This document shows, piece by piece, positions 54,418 to 64,000 of a stretch of 64,000 bases of DNA. The notes below the pieces were generated by a model. The model did not search any database. It saw nothing but the letters and a program-made list of their open reading frames with translations, and had not been told where the DNA came from. The DNA is taken from assembly GCF_000346465.2 (NCBI RefSeq), contig NC_034011.1:23138264-23202263 (forward strand), given 5' to 3'. The stretch is from Prunus persica (lineage: Eukaryota > Streptophyta > Magnoliopsida > Rosales > Rosaceae). The translations under genes and the position numbers were made by a program. Within the stretch, counting starts at the first letter, position 1. The number at the start of each line of letters is the position of its first letter.

Positions 54418-56053
54418 TCTGGTGTTTGGAATTTCTATTTGCTACGTTTTAAGAAACTTGTAAGAAAATAACAATATTTGTACTTGAATTTTACAATAAA
54501 ATCGAACTGCAATTTATTTTTGTGTTATTTGCAAGTAAATCCTTGGGGCTCTTAGATATGGGTCCAATTTGAAGAATACAGTTTGATTGCAGGATAGTAA
54601 TTGTTACCTATTTATTCCACTCCTAAAGCCCAGTCATGCAGCCACCTAAGCAAATAGTGTGGCCACAAATTTTAATTTATTTACAACTACTGCCATTATA
54701 TACAAACGGAAAGTAGAAGGTTTCACCAAATTGCATATCTCAGATCCCCCAAATCGCAGAAATTCCAAAAGTGATCCTCTGTTTTTGCCAATTTTCACTG
54801 ATTTTTTGGTTCCTTAATGGGAAGATTTGTGGGTTCCTTCTAATAATTCACGATTACATATGGAATAACCCAAATTTTTTGGGTTATCAAAAACTGTGGC
54901 ATCAATTGAAGTTTCTGTATCCCAGGTAAATTCTCTCATTCAGGGTATGTCAATTTTTTGGATTATCAAAAACTGTGGGTTCCTTTTCTGTTATGGTTTG
55001 TTGGAGGGAGGACTTTTCATCTCTTTGAATTGTTTGTTAAGAGTGGAAATATAAAGAGGAGATAAAGTCAGAGAGATTCTTGTAAGACCATCGTCGGTTG
55101 ATTAGGCGCTACCATGCTAGTTTAAGTCGGTTTGCAGTGATGATCTCTTTCTTTGATTGAAGCTTCCTTGATCTGTCATTTCAAATGTTATAGTTACAGA
55201 ATGACTGATGTTCCCAATTTTGTAATAGAGAAATATCATAACTGGGTTTAATCATCATCTAAAACCTCTAACAGTGTACCAATGGCGCAGGTACTTTACA
55301 CAGTGGCTTAATATGGGACTTCACGGAGAACCTAGCCTACAGGTAACTTGTGAAAGTGTACCTATGACATAGGTATTTGACACATTGCTTGGGATTATCT
55401 TCTTCGATGTTTGGCATATACATGTGACCTAGGTACTGTGTCGGCGATTACCTATACGACAGGAGCTTACCTATACAATAGGTTGTAAACCCAGAACAAG
55501 AGTGAGAGCATAACTTTTTTGCCTTTTTATTTATGAATCTAAGTTATAGGTAACATACGCTTTACCACTTATCTTTTTTATGTGCCGGAGATATATGTAG
55601 CATATACTGTCCGACTTATGTTTTTATGCACCTAAGTTATAGGTAATTTAATATTCTGCTTGTTTATTTTTCCACCTTACTTATAGGTAAGATGTTTTGT
55701 GGTTTGTTCAGCCTATGATGTAAATATATTATCCCATGGTATAGATATATTGTCCTATTGTCCATCGTATAGGTATAATATGTGGGTTTGTCTTTTATTG
55801 ATTAAATGGTATATATTAGGTAAATATTAACAAGGAAAGAATTCAAAATTCAATTTCAAGGAAATTATGCATTAAATTTAGATTTTCAATATGTTTTTCT
55901 TATTTATCTCAAATGATAAAATTGACACAACAAAAAAAGTAAATAAAGTCCAAGGACCTACATCTAAAACTAAAACGCGTGGACTAAATCCAATACTAGC
56001 TAATCATTTTGGACCTAGATCTAAGAACTATTTTTTTGTTTGCTAAGAAACAG
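54418..56053. other. Intergenic DNA between units C and D, with ACCTAT..ATAGGT motifs
   Basis: No gene and no copy of exon 1 was found. From about 55280 to 55790 the motif ATAGGTA/TACCTAT recurs, twice as tight palindromes: TACCTAT-GAC-ATAGGTA (55359-55375) and ACCTAT-ACA-ATAGGT (55469-55483), plus ACCTAGGT near 55428. Confidence 0.55.
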
Positions 56054-58805
56054 GGCATAATAATAATGATGAGAGCGATGTGAAGTATGATCCTTTGTAC
56101 GATAGTTTGAAGCGTGGTGATTGGAATGCTGCAAAGGAGTTTATTGATCGACACCCCGGTGCACTAACATATAGAGGTTCATCAAGCGGTGGAACAGCTC
56201 TTCACGAGGCAATCGAGAGGAAGCAGTTACACATTGTGGAAGAGTTGTTGAAGCTGATGACAGAAAAGGACTTGGAAATTGATGATGACCTTGGTTTCAC
56301 AGCTTTTTTCTATGCTTTGCTAAAAGGAATGGCCGCAATAGTTGCCAAAATGGTTAAAAAGAACAAGAATTTAGTTACCAAGCGTTTTACCAACTCAAAA
56401 GATAGGACTCCAGTTTTAGTCGCTTGTGGTTGGGGCCACTGGGAAATAGCTCGCTTTCTCTATTCTCGCACTCCAATCCATGTTTTGACTCAAGATAAGA
56501 ACGGCCGCGACGGTGCTCAACTTATTTCCTATTGCTTTGTCCACAGAAATAAATTGGGTAATTTTGACATCATTTTGAAATATATATATATATATATATA
56601 TAACCAATTATAGTATATGTTGATTTGTGGTTGCTTATATGATGAACCAACTATAATATAGATATTGGATGGGATTTGCTTCAGAAGTACCCAAAATTGG
56701 CCCTTACTGAAAATTACTCGCTGGGGCACTCCCCTCTAAATACACTGGCTGGTTTGCATTCTGCATTTCCAAGTGAAGTTCGCCTAAGTTGTTGGCAGCG
56801 CTTGATCTATAACAGTTAGTATTTTGTATTCTATTCTCTCTTCTCTTTGTAGATCAAACTAAATTTTTCATGTTAAAGTTATATATAGTGAGATGTAGCA
56901 ACTAAATATATATGTCTGATTTGATTTATTTTGTATTGCAAGAATAATCGATTTGAGACTGAAAAAAAAGTATATATTAATTATATTAATACGAAATGAA
57001 CCTTACAAGAGCTTTCTATTTTTTCTCTATATATATTCATTAGATTTCATTAGATTTATTATGTATATATGAAGGAGTGCAAGTCTGAATATTCATTGGC
57101 TTTCATTGTTCACAAGACAGTGTCTTCACACACACACAAATATTCAGACAAGTAGGAAAATGTATTGATTGGATTGTGTTGCTTTCTCTTTAGATATACA
57201 CGTACAACAACCTCAACCTGTTCCTATCAACTCTGATGTTTGCGTAAATTTTGAAGAACTAGAAGATGACAAAAGAAATCGAAGGGATCTCATTTCCTCA
57301 GGTACGTTACCATTTTCTTCTTGGCTTTCAATATTGAATCCTTTGTTATATTTTATATTAAAAAAAGCACATTGAAAGTACACTGTGTTCAAAATGTTCA
57401 TCATACACGTACCACTAGTATATATAGAGTATAGCAGTCGAAGTAAAAAAGTTCTATAAACATTTTTGTATGTTTTTCTTTCTTTTTTGTTTTTGTTTTG
57501 CCAACATCTACTGATTTCGCAATGCAGTTATCGGTCCAAGGAGTTGTTAAGAATCTTCTCAAACTGTTAGGTACGCTAACTATATGCAACATTATTGATT
57601 TTTGGTTTAATTCTCACTTTTGTAATACGTTGTAGATTAATATTGTTTTCACTGTTAACCTAGGAATCCATGACTTGCATGAAATCAGACTGGGCCATGA
57701 CCGAAATCTTCAAATTCTACGGCTCGTGTGTGACGTGGTAAAACGTACAAATCTTTACCGGAAGCAAACTGACTTCATGGAAACGGCAATCTTCCGAGCT
57801 GTAGAACGAGGAAAAGTGGAGTTTATTAGGGAGACGTGTAAGGCGAATCCAAGAATCCCACTAATGACGATGGATGAAAGAGGCAGATCAATATTTCATT
57901 ATGCCGTTGAATGTCGTCAAGAAAAAGTTTTTAATCTTATATATGGGATTAATGAATATGATAGGAATGCTATCTTAAAGCATGCATATAGGTTTAACAA
58001 TACTATCCTACATGCAGCAGGGAGTTTATCTGCACATCTTAATCATATTCAAGGTGCAGCTTTGCAAATGCAAAGAGAGCTACAATGGTTCAAGGTCAGA
58101 TTTTCTCACTTTATATTACATATATGTAGCCTTAGACAATTACTTTGTTACATATACCTATTGGCTACATATGTGATGTGAGTATTTTTTAATAAAATGT
58201 AGGAGGTGGAGCGTATTTTATCCCCCCGGGACTTTGAAGTTATAAATTCTACTGAGAAAATGACAGCATAAGAAATATTCATCAAGAACCACAAAGCATT
58301 GATGAAGGAAGGAGAAGAGTCGATGAAAGGGACAGCAACTTCTTGCACAGTCGTAGGTGCTCTCATTGTTACCATTATGTTTGCTGCTGCATTTACAGTT
58401 CCTGGTGGAAGCAATCAAGATACAGGTTTTCCCACCTTCTTAAGAAAGAAGATCTTTAGGGTTTTTCTAATTTCAGATTCTATATCACTCTTTTTTTCGA
58501 CGACATCAGTGATGATATTCTTGGGAATTCTCACATCACGTTATGCAGAAGATGATTTCCTCAAGTCTTTGCCCACAAAAATGCTATTAGGCCTTTTCAC
58601 CCTCTTTTTATCTATCGCCGCCATGATGGTTGCTTTTTCTTCAACTCTTTTTATTATGCTGGAGGGAGAATCATGGGTATCTATTCCAATCCTTTTGCTT
58701 GCCGGCGTTCCAATCACCTCGTTTGTGTGGATGCAATTCCCACTCTTTCTTGACATTTTAATGTTTACCTATGGAAGAGGAATATTTTGCAGAGCCTGGG
58801 AATAA
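56054..58805 (+). pseudogene. Ankyrin/PGG gene unit D, recent broken copy of unit B
   Basis: Nearly identical to unit B including introns. Exon equivalents: 2, 56054-56557; 3, 56662-56814; 4, 57194-57301; 5, 57528-57570; 6, 57664-58094; 7, 58203-58805. Exon 1 is absent upstream. Exon 5 is 43 nt instead of 48 and if used leads to TAA; skipping it keeps phase. Exon 7 has TAA at 58269-58271 where unit B has CGA, before the PGG domain; the domain itself (ATSCTVVGALIVTIMFAAAF, TVPGG, helices) stays open to 58805. At most a soluble ankyrin protein could result, and only with a promoter and start supplied by upstream DNA. Confidence 0.85.
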
Positions 58806-59920
58806 AATCCTGATTATGCTGTGTGATGTTTGTTAATGTATGCATTTTGAGTTATTTCTTTTGGCTTCCCTTGACAATTTTGTAATAGGATTTTTATTGT
58901 TTTTATCAAGCTCAAGCTTGGTTTAAGAATAGCTTCTCTAGGTGTTCTTAAACTAACATCTATCCTATGGAGGTTCAAGCAATTTGACAAAGGTAAGTAT
59001 GCATTACATATCATGGCATTAAAACTGTTTTCATAAAATGATGACTAGTCATCTGTTTCTCGTATGACTAGTCATCCTTGCTCTGTAGGAATTCCAGCTG
59101 GATAACAAACCTTTTTGTCCTATTCTCCTTTCTCTCTCAGCTGCCATGTAGGCATTATGACCTAAGGGAATTTCTGTCTATATAGGCTAGTTGTTTCCTA
59201 TTTTGGCCGCCGTCTCTTTTGGGGTGGAAGTTTTGTACAGAGAGCTTGCAAGCTTTCTCTTCTTCTTGCTCAAAAGAGAACCACGTTTTTATGACATCTA
59301 TGAGTTTTTCCGAAATGATTTCTTCCTTTTGAAAAACTGCATTTGTCTTTGAATCTCCTCTAGCTGCATAAATCACTCTCATTTATATCTAGGTTTGATT
59401 CAAGACTAATTTCTTCAAGAGAATGGTTTCTTGAGGAAATTGGTCATTCTCTTTTGAATCCAAATTCTGGTTTCGTTTTTGAGTTGGAGCTTGAAAGCTA
59501 ATGCCATGGGATGAACGAGCTGAGAAGGAGCTGCCATTACCATGATGAACTCAGCTTCAAGCTTTGCTAAGTTGGAGAAGAAGATTGCACGAAGGAGGTA
59601 TTGCTCATCTACCTAAATAGACCTAGGTGTTTCTTGAGCTTGATTGTGTTTCCTTTGTAAGAATCTTTTTCTACTTAGTGGATTGCCTGGTCGGTTGATG
59701 ACCCCCAGTTTTTCCCAATGGTGGGTTTCTGGGTGAACAGTTTCTGGTTTCCATCTCTGTAAATTTTCTGGGTTTGTGTTCTTGATGGTTGACTAGTCAT
59801 CTGAATTTGTGCGGTTGACTAGTCATCTTTTTATGCTGTTTTGTGTTTGCTTGATTATGCCGTGTTCTTGATTGAATATCTTTTAAATTTACCCCTCGTC
59901 ACCTAAGTACCAATTTCAAT

Positions 59921-59932
59921 TGGTATCAGAGC
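59921..59932 (+). promoter_or_regulatory. Primer binding site of copia 4
   Basis: TGGTATCAGAGC, complementary to the 3' end of plant initiator Met tRNA, two bases after the LTR end CA. Confidence 0.9.
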
Positions 59933-59966
59933 ACCAGCTCTTAACATAAATAGAGAGATCCTTTGG

Positions 59967-61739
59967 GTGCTAGTTGGTATTAGGTGTGCAAACATAAAAA
60001 TGGATCAAATTGCTCCTTGCATTCATGATGAGCTTGCCTTGTTTGTTAAGAATTATAGAAGGGCTGTCAAAGATAAAACCAAAGTCACTAGGAATTGTCA
60101 GAATCTTCCTAGTTCGTCTACTTGTGTGTCTCAAGACAATGTTTTTAAGGAGATGAATGTTTTGGACTCTTATGGCTTTAGGGAGGACAAAAGTTTGAAA
60201 GGTCTTGTAAAGTGCTATCTATGTGGTGGTGCTGGTCACATTGATGTGGAATGTGCAAATAACCACATGACAAAGTTTAATGGGAGAGAAGAGTCAATTA
60301 GTGCACAATGGAGTGATAATGGTAGTGATGATTCCAATAACTATATCACTTCATCTTATGAAGAGGCAAATAATTTTGCCCTTGTTGGTTCTGTTCATAA
60401 CTCTAGCCTTGCTAGAGTTCATGTAGTTAAGGAAGAATCTGTGTCTAGAGATGATATGCAAGATGACCAGTCATATAGAGAACAAGATGACCAGTCATAC
60501 AAGGAACAAGATGACCAGTCATACAGGGAATTATGTGAAAAGTATGATATGCTTTTCAATGAAACCTGTAATTTCAAAGAACATAATCTCATGATGGAAG
60601 AAAAGGTCAAGGAACTTGATGAACTGAATGAAACTCTCAAAATGGCCAAAAAGAAGTTGAGTGATAGCTTGTATGAGAATGAAGTTGACATGTATGAATT
60701 GTATCATAAAGTTAGCACTCTTGAAAAAGAAAATTCTGAATTGATTAAGAAGTTGACTGTACTTGAAAATGACAAATCCTTGTTTCTTCATAGACTGATT
60801 TTATTTGAGTTTGAAAAGTCATTAGTTGAGCATGAAAATGTAGTCGTGCATGATAAGTTTGTGGTTGAAAATTCTGATTTGAAATGCATGTTATTTGAGA
60901 AAGACATTGAGGTTCAAAACTTGCTTGAGATGTTAAAATCACTTGAAAACAACATGATTAAAAAATCTGAATCTTTTGATGCTTTATAATTTGAAAATAT
61001 AAGATTGGAACATGAACTTAAGTTGGAAAAAGAAAAGATTCAAGGTTTAACCATTGGTGCTGGAAAGATTGATAAAATGCTCAATTTTGGAAAATTGTTC
61101 GGTGATAAAAGAGGTTTAGGATATATAAATGAGTCTTCTACACCTTCATCATTTGAGACAATCTTTGTCAAAGATGTGTCAACTCAAGAAGCTCCAAAAT
61201 TTGTTCATGGTCTCAAATTGGGTTTTGATTCCACGAATATTGTTTCTAAGGAAAAGCTGTCTCTTCCACAATCCAAATTTGTGCCTACCTGCCACCATTG
61301 TGGTGTGAAAGGACACATTCGACCTAGGTGTCATATCCTTAGGATTGAGTCTCAAGTTTCCAAAGAAAGTGAGTTTAAGACTCATGTGTCATCTTTTAAG
61401 GGGTATGCAACTGTAAAGTCTGTGGTTTGTACAAGAGATAAACATTCTTCACTTGCAAAATTTGGTTTCCTACAGCCAAAAAGGTTCATTCCTATATGCC
61501 ATCATTGTGGCACATTAGGACACATTAGACCAAAGTGTTTTGATTTTAGGAACTTTGAGCAAAAGCCTTTTGTTCATTTCAAGAAAGTACATGATGACTC
61601 ACTTCAAACTCAAGTGCATGATTTTCTTTATAAAGTTGTCAAAATTCCTAAGGTGATCTCTTTGCCTCATAAAGTCTCAAAAGTGAAGCAAGTTTGGATC
61701 AAGAAGGAAGACCATGTTCTTCCTCATGTTGGTGACTAG
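59967..61739 (+). pseudogene. Copia 4 gag with three zinc knuckles, one internal stop
   Basis: The frame runs 59967-60989, has TAA, and continues in the same frame to 61739. It starts within gag (the UBN2 part is missing) and carries zinc knuckle CYLCGGAGHIDVEC (about residue 82), a threefold 8-residue repeat DDQSYREQ (60463-60530), a long coiled-coil segment (VKELDELNETLKMAKKKLSD; YHKVSTLEKENSELIKKLTV) and two further CCHC knuckles, CHHCGVKGHIRPRC and CHHCGTLGHIRPKC, in the second half. Such coiled-coil gags with extra knuckles occur in some plant copia families. The frame is closed at 61737-61739 by a TAG inside a GTGACTAGTTT motif. Confidence 0.8.
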
Positions 61740-61776
61740 TTTCTTTATTTTATGTATCTAGACCATTCTCTTATTT

Positions 61777-62617
61777 GTGTGTGCTTCATGGTGTCTAGAT
61801 ACATTGTCATGCATTTGCACCGTGTTCTTTTGTTTTATTACTTTTAAATGTGGTCATTGCATGCATATCTTTCAATCATCTCTCTCACAATGCTTTGAAT
61901 CTTGGGTGATCAACAAAATTTCATGTTCTTTTGAACTTGTTCACATTTATCTTGTTGGTCTTGTCCAAACATTTTCCCTTGGTGGCAAGGAATACATTCT
62001 ATCCATTGTAGATGACTTCTTTGGATGTATTTGGGTCTCATTCTTGCTTGAAAAATCAGAAATCTTTCAAAGGTTTAAATCTGTCTGCCATCTTTTACAA
62101 AAAGTGCAGATGACTAGTCATTTGCCTCTCGTTAGAATTAAAACAGATCAAGGTTCTGAGTTTGAGAATTCTCAGCTTCTGAAATTTTGTGAGGTGATGA
62201 GAATTAAGCATGAGTTCTTTGCACCTATTCCTCAGCAAAATGGTGTTGTGAAAAAAAAAATATATATATATATATAGAGTTCTTGTTGAGATGGCTAGGG
62301 TGATGCTCAATAGCAAAAATTCTGCTAAACATTTTTTTTGGGTTTACATCTCAAACAAGGTGTTTTTGAGGTATGGTGCCAAACAAATTCCCTATGTGCT
62401 TTGGAAAGGTAAGAAACCTAATGTGTCTTATTTTAGAGTCTGTGGTAGCACTTGTTTTATCTTAAGAGATTGGGAACACCTTGCTAAGTTTGACTCTAAA
62501 AGTGACAAAGGAATTTTTCTTGGGTATTCCACTTCAAGCCGAGCCTATAGAGTACATAATTATAGGACCGGAACCATCATGTCAATATTGATGACTTTGC
62601 TGCCTTTACTGAGATAG
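61777..62617 (+). pseudogene. Copia 4 integrase remnant, split by a TA microsatellite
   Basis: 61777-62277 gives LVQTFSLGGKEYILSIVDDF, FGCIWVSFLLEKSEIFQRFK and VRIKTDQGSEFENSQLLKFC with the second catalytic D, then PIPQQNGVVKKK, where the ERKNR motif with the catalytic E is replaced by A9(TA)n sequence (62251-62276). After it VEMARVMLNSKNSAKHFFWV and SYFRVCGSTCFILRDWEHLA, KFDSKSDKGIFLGYSTSSRA continue to 62617. The HSDLFGP box with the first catalytic D is not seen. Not functional. Confidence 0.8.
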
Positions 62618-62918
62618 CATTAGATGAGGATGATCTTTTATCTTCTATTCTTGAGGGAGAATCTCCAGGTCTGGATCTACTGGTTGACCTGTCAACCTTT
62701 AGCAAATTGGTTGACCAGTCAACTCTTGACAATTCTGTTCTAGTTGACCTGTCAACTTGTCATAATCAACCTCAGAATCTCAGCTCATCTGTCCCTGTTG
62801 AAAACTCTCTATAGAAGCAAGATAGGAAACCTTCTCTACTTGACTGCAAGTAGACCTGACATTTCCTATAATGTAGGAGTTTTGTGCTAGGTTCCAAAGT
62901 GATCCCAAAGAGTCTCAT

Positions 62919-63443
62919 TTGTTTGTTGTCAAAAGAATCATAAAATATGTGAGTAGAACTTTTGAGTTTGGGTTGTTGTATACTTATGACACTTGTGTCA
63001 ATCTTATTGGGTATAGTGATGCAGATTGGGCAGGTTGTAGTGACAGTAGGAAAAGCACTTCCAGGATGGTCTTTTATGTAAGCAACAACCTAGTTGCTTG
63101 GCATAGTAAAAAACAGAAATCTATCTCTTTATCCATTGCTGAAGCAGAGTATGTTGCAGCTGGGAGTTGCTGCACTCAACTCCTTTGGATGAGACAAATG
63201 TTGGAAGACTATGGTTTTGCTCAATCATGCTTTCTAATCTATTGTGACAACATGAGTGGTATAGATATTTCTAAAAATCCTATTCAACACTCTAGGACTA
63301 AGCATATATACATTAGGCACCATTTTATCAGAGATCTTGTGGAAGACAAAATTCTATCTTTGGAATTTGTTCCCTCTAAGAAACAGCTAGCAGATATACT
63401 CACCAAGGCTTTGGACTTTCAGAAACATGTCACACTTAGATAG
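62919..63443 (+). CDS. Copia 4 RNase H, open frame
   Basis: 174 codons: RIIKYVSRTFEFGLLYTYDT, LIGYSDADWAGCSDSRKSTS, VAWHSKKQKSISLSIAEAEY, CDNMSGIDISKNPIQHSRTK, YIRHHFIRDLVEDKILSLEF and PSKKQLADILTKAL. This is the complete copia RNase H with its acidic residues in SDADW and AEAEY. It would remove element RNA from RNA-DNA hybrids. Reverse transcriptase, which should precede it, is reduced to a few hundred bases of unreadable sequence (62618-62918). Confidence 0.85.
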   Translation: MFVVKRIIKYVSRTFEFGLLYTYDTCVNLIGYSDADWAGCSDSRKSTSRMVFYVSNNLVAWHSKKQKSISLSIAEAEYVAAGSCCTQLLWMRQMLEDYGFAQSCFLIYCDNMSGIDISKNPIQHSRTKHIYIRHHFIRDLVEDKILSLEFVPSKKQLADILTKALDFQKHVTLR

Positions 63444-64000
63444 TCCATTGGCCTTTGCTCAATTGATTGATTAGCTTGTCTGTTCCTTATCTTCAGCACA
63501 TTGCAAAACTGTTGACTAGTCATCTTCGTTTTAGTTGACTAGTTAAATATAAATTTTTGTTTACTTGATGTGCAAATGTCAAAAACATCTGTTTCTTCTG
63601 ATCTCTGATAGTGTGAAGTTTGAATCATTTTATGCTTTGCCTGATTTGTGCATAATTCCCCCCTTCTAGTTTGGAGCCATTAGATGAAATTTTTTGGTGT
63701 TTTTATGTCTTCTTGGTGAGACAAGTGTTGTGATCCATTGTGGACAATCATTGTTATAATCTCCTATCTTATCTCACTCTCTTAGGCAATTTGTTTATAA
63801 ATTTAAAAAAAAAAAACAAGAAAAAGAAAAAGGGAAGTGTGACCAATGTAGTCACGACTCTAGGAAGGTATAAGGTGATTTGATTGAAGAATCTAGAGCA
63901 AGAGCCGCAAAATTGGGCCACTCATGCACTTAAGTCTGGGATGTGCAAATAAAAAACATAATAAATGGCCAGATTGAGTGTTGAAAATCAAATAGGTTGA
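63444..64000 (+). other. Copia 4 3' internal region
   Basis: No coding region. Holds TGACTAGTCA (63513-63522) and a decayed copy near 63535, and an A-rich stretch at 63805-63835. The 3' LTR is presumably beyond the window. Confidence 0.5.

Larger units (their letters stand above)
58990..64000 (+). mobile_element. Copia element 4, heavily deleted, runs to the window end
   Basis: The 5' LTR ends near 59918 before a perfect initiator-Met primer site (59921-59932); its start is not fixed but lies after unit D (about 58990). A TATA-like CTATATAGG stands near 59178. Order: gag remnant, integrase remnant, RNase H; protease, pre-integrase and nearly all reverse transcriptase are missing. No 3' LTR is recognised before 64000. 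The palindrome TGACNNGTCA recurs through LTR, coding and 3' parts. Confidence 0.8.

Noticed and set aside
58299..58805. Independent 168-codon membrane protein gene
   Set aside because: It is the PGG exon of unit D after its stop codon; no promoter or exon structure of its own.

Overview
This window is nuclear DNA of a flowering plant, most likely a eudicot. The evidence is spliced genes with GT-AG introns, TATA-type promoters, AT-rich intergenic DNA, many CT/GA microsatellites, Ty1/copia elements primed by initiator-Met tRNA, and a Cassandra-type TRIM carrying a 5S-like sequence. A Rosaceae tree is plausible from general look but cannot be shown from the sequence alone.

Host genes: the window crosses a tandem cluster of ankyrin-repeat/PGG-domain membrane proteins (ACD6/ITN1-like). 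Unit A is only a frameshifted 3' end (1-378). A further unit is represented only by its upstream DNA (about 1100-1615 and 8432-8790). Unit B (35792-39628) is the one apparently intact gene: seven exons, 619 codons, every junction in phase. Unit C (49426-54417) has lost the first ankyrin exons and carries stops and a frameshift. Unit D (56054-58805) is a very similar recent copy of B with no exon 1, a frameshifted exon 5 and a stop in exon 7. A decayed chloroplast ribosomal protein L4 fragment lies at 40713-41103.

Mobile DNA makes up most of the rest. (1) 1616-8431 is a structurally complete LTR element (TSD ACCTA, PBS, PPT) with no sense-strand gag-pol; it carries long series of small hairpins and an antisense coiled-coil reading frame. 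(2) 14824-28105 is a minus-strand copia element. A second copia (15052-21266) sits 2 bp from its LTR end, a long LTR (22386-24925, TSD ATACC) sits in its reverse transcriptase, and a long LTR joined to a Cassandra TRIM (17875-20896) sits in the second copia. (3) Long LTRs of one broad group lie at 28120-31171 (TSD TGGAT) and 45578-48020 (TSD TATTT). (4) 31493-33593 is an inverted-repeat DNA transposon with a second one (32197-33527) in its right arm. (5) A 660-bp foldback element is at 34461-35120, a third minus-strand copia at 41104-43966, a small MITE near 48631-48853, and a plus-strand copia remnant from about 59000 to the end.

Part 2 highlight: two unrelated element groups (the element at 1616-8431 and the TGTAACA long LTRs) carry series of short hairpins in which the loop sequence is conserved while the stems differ from unit to unit and still pair. 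The duplicated gene flanks also provide natural empty sites that prove several insertion boundaries to the base.
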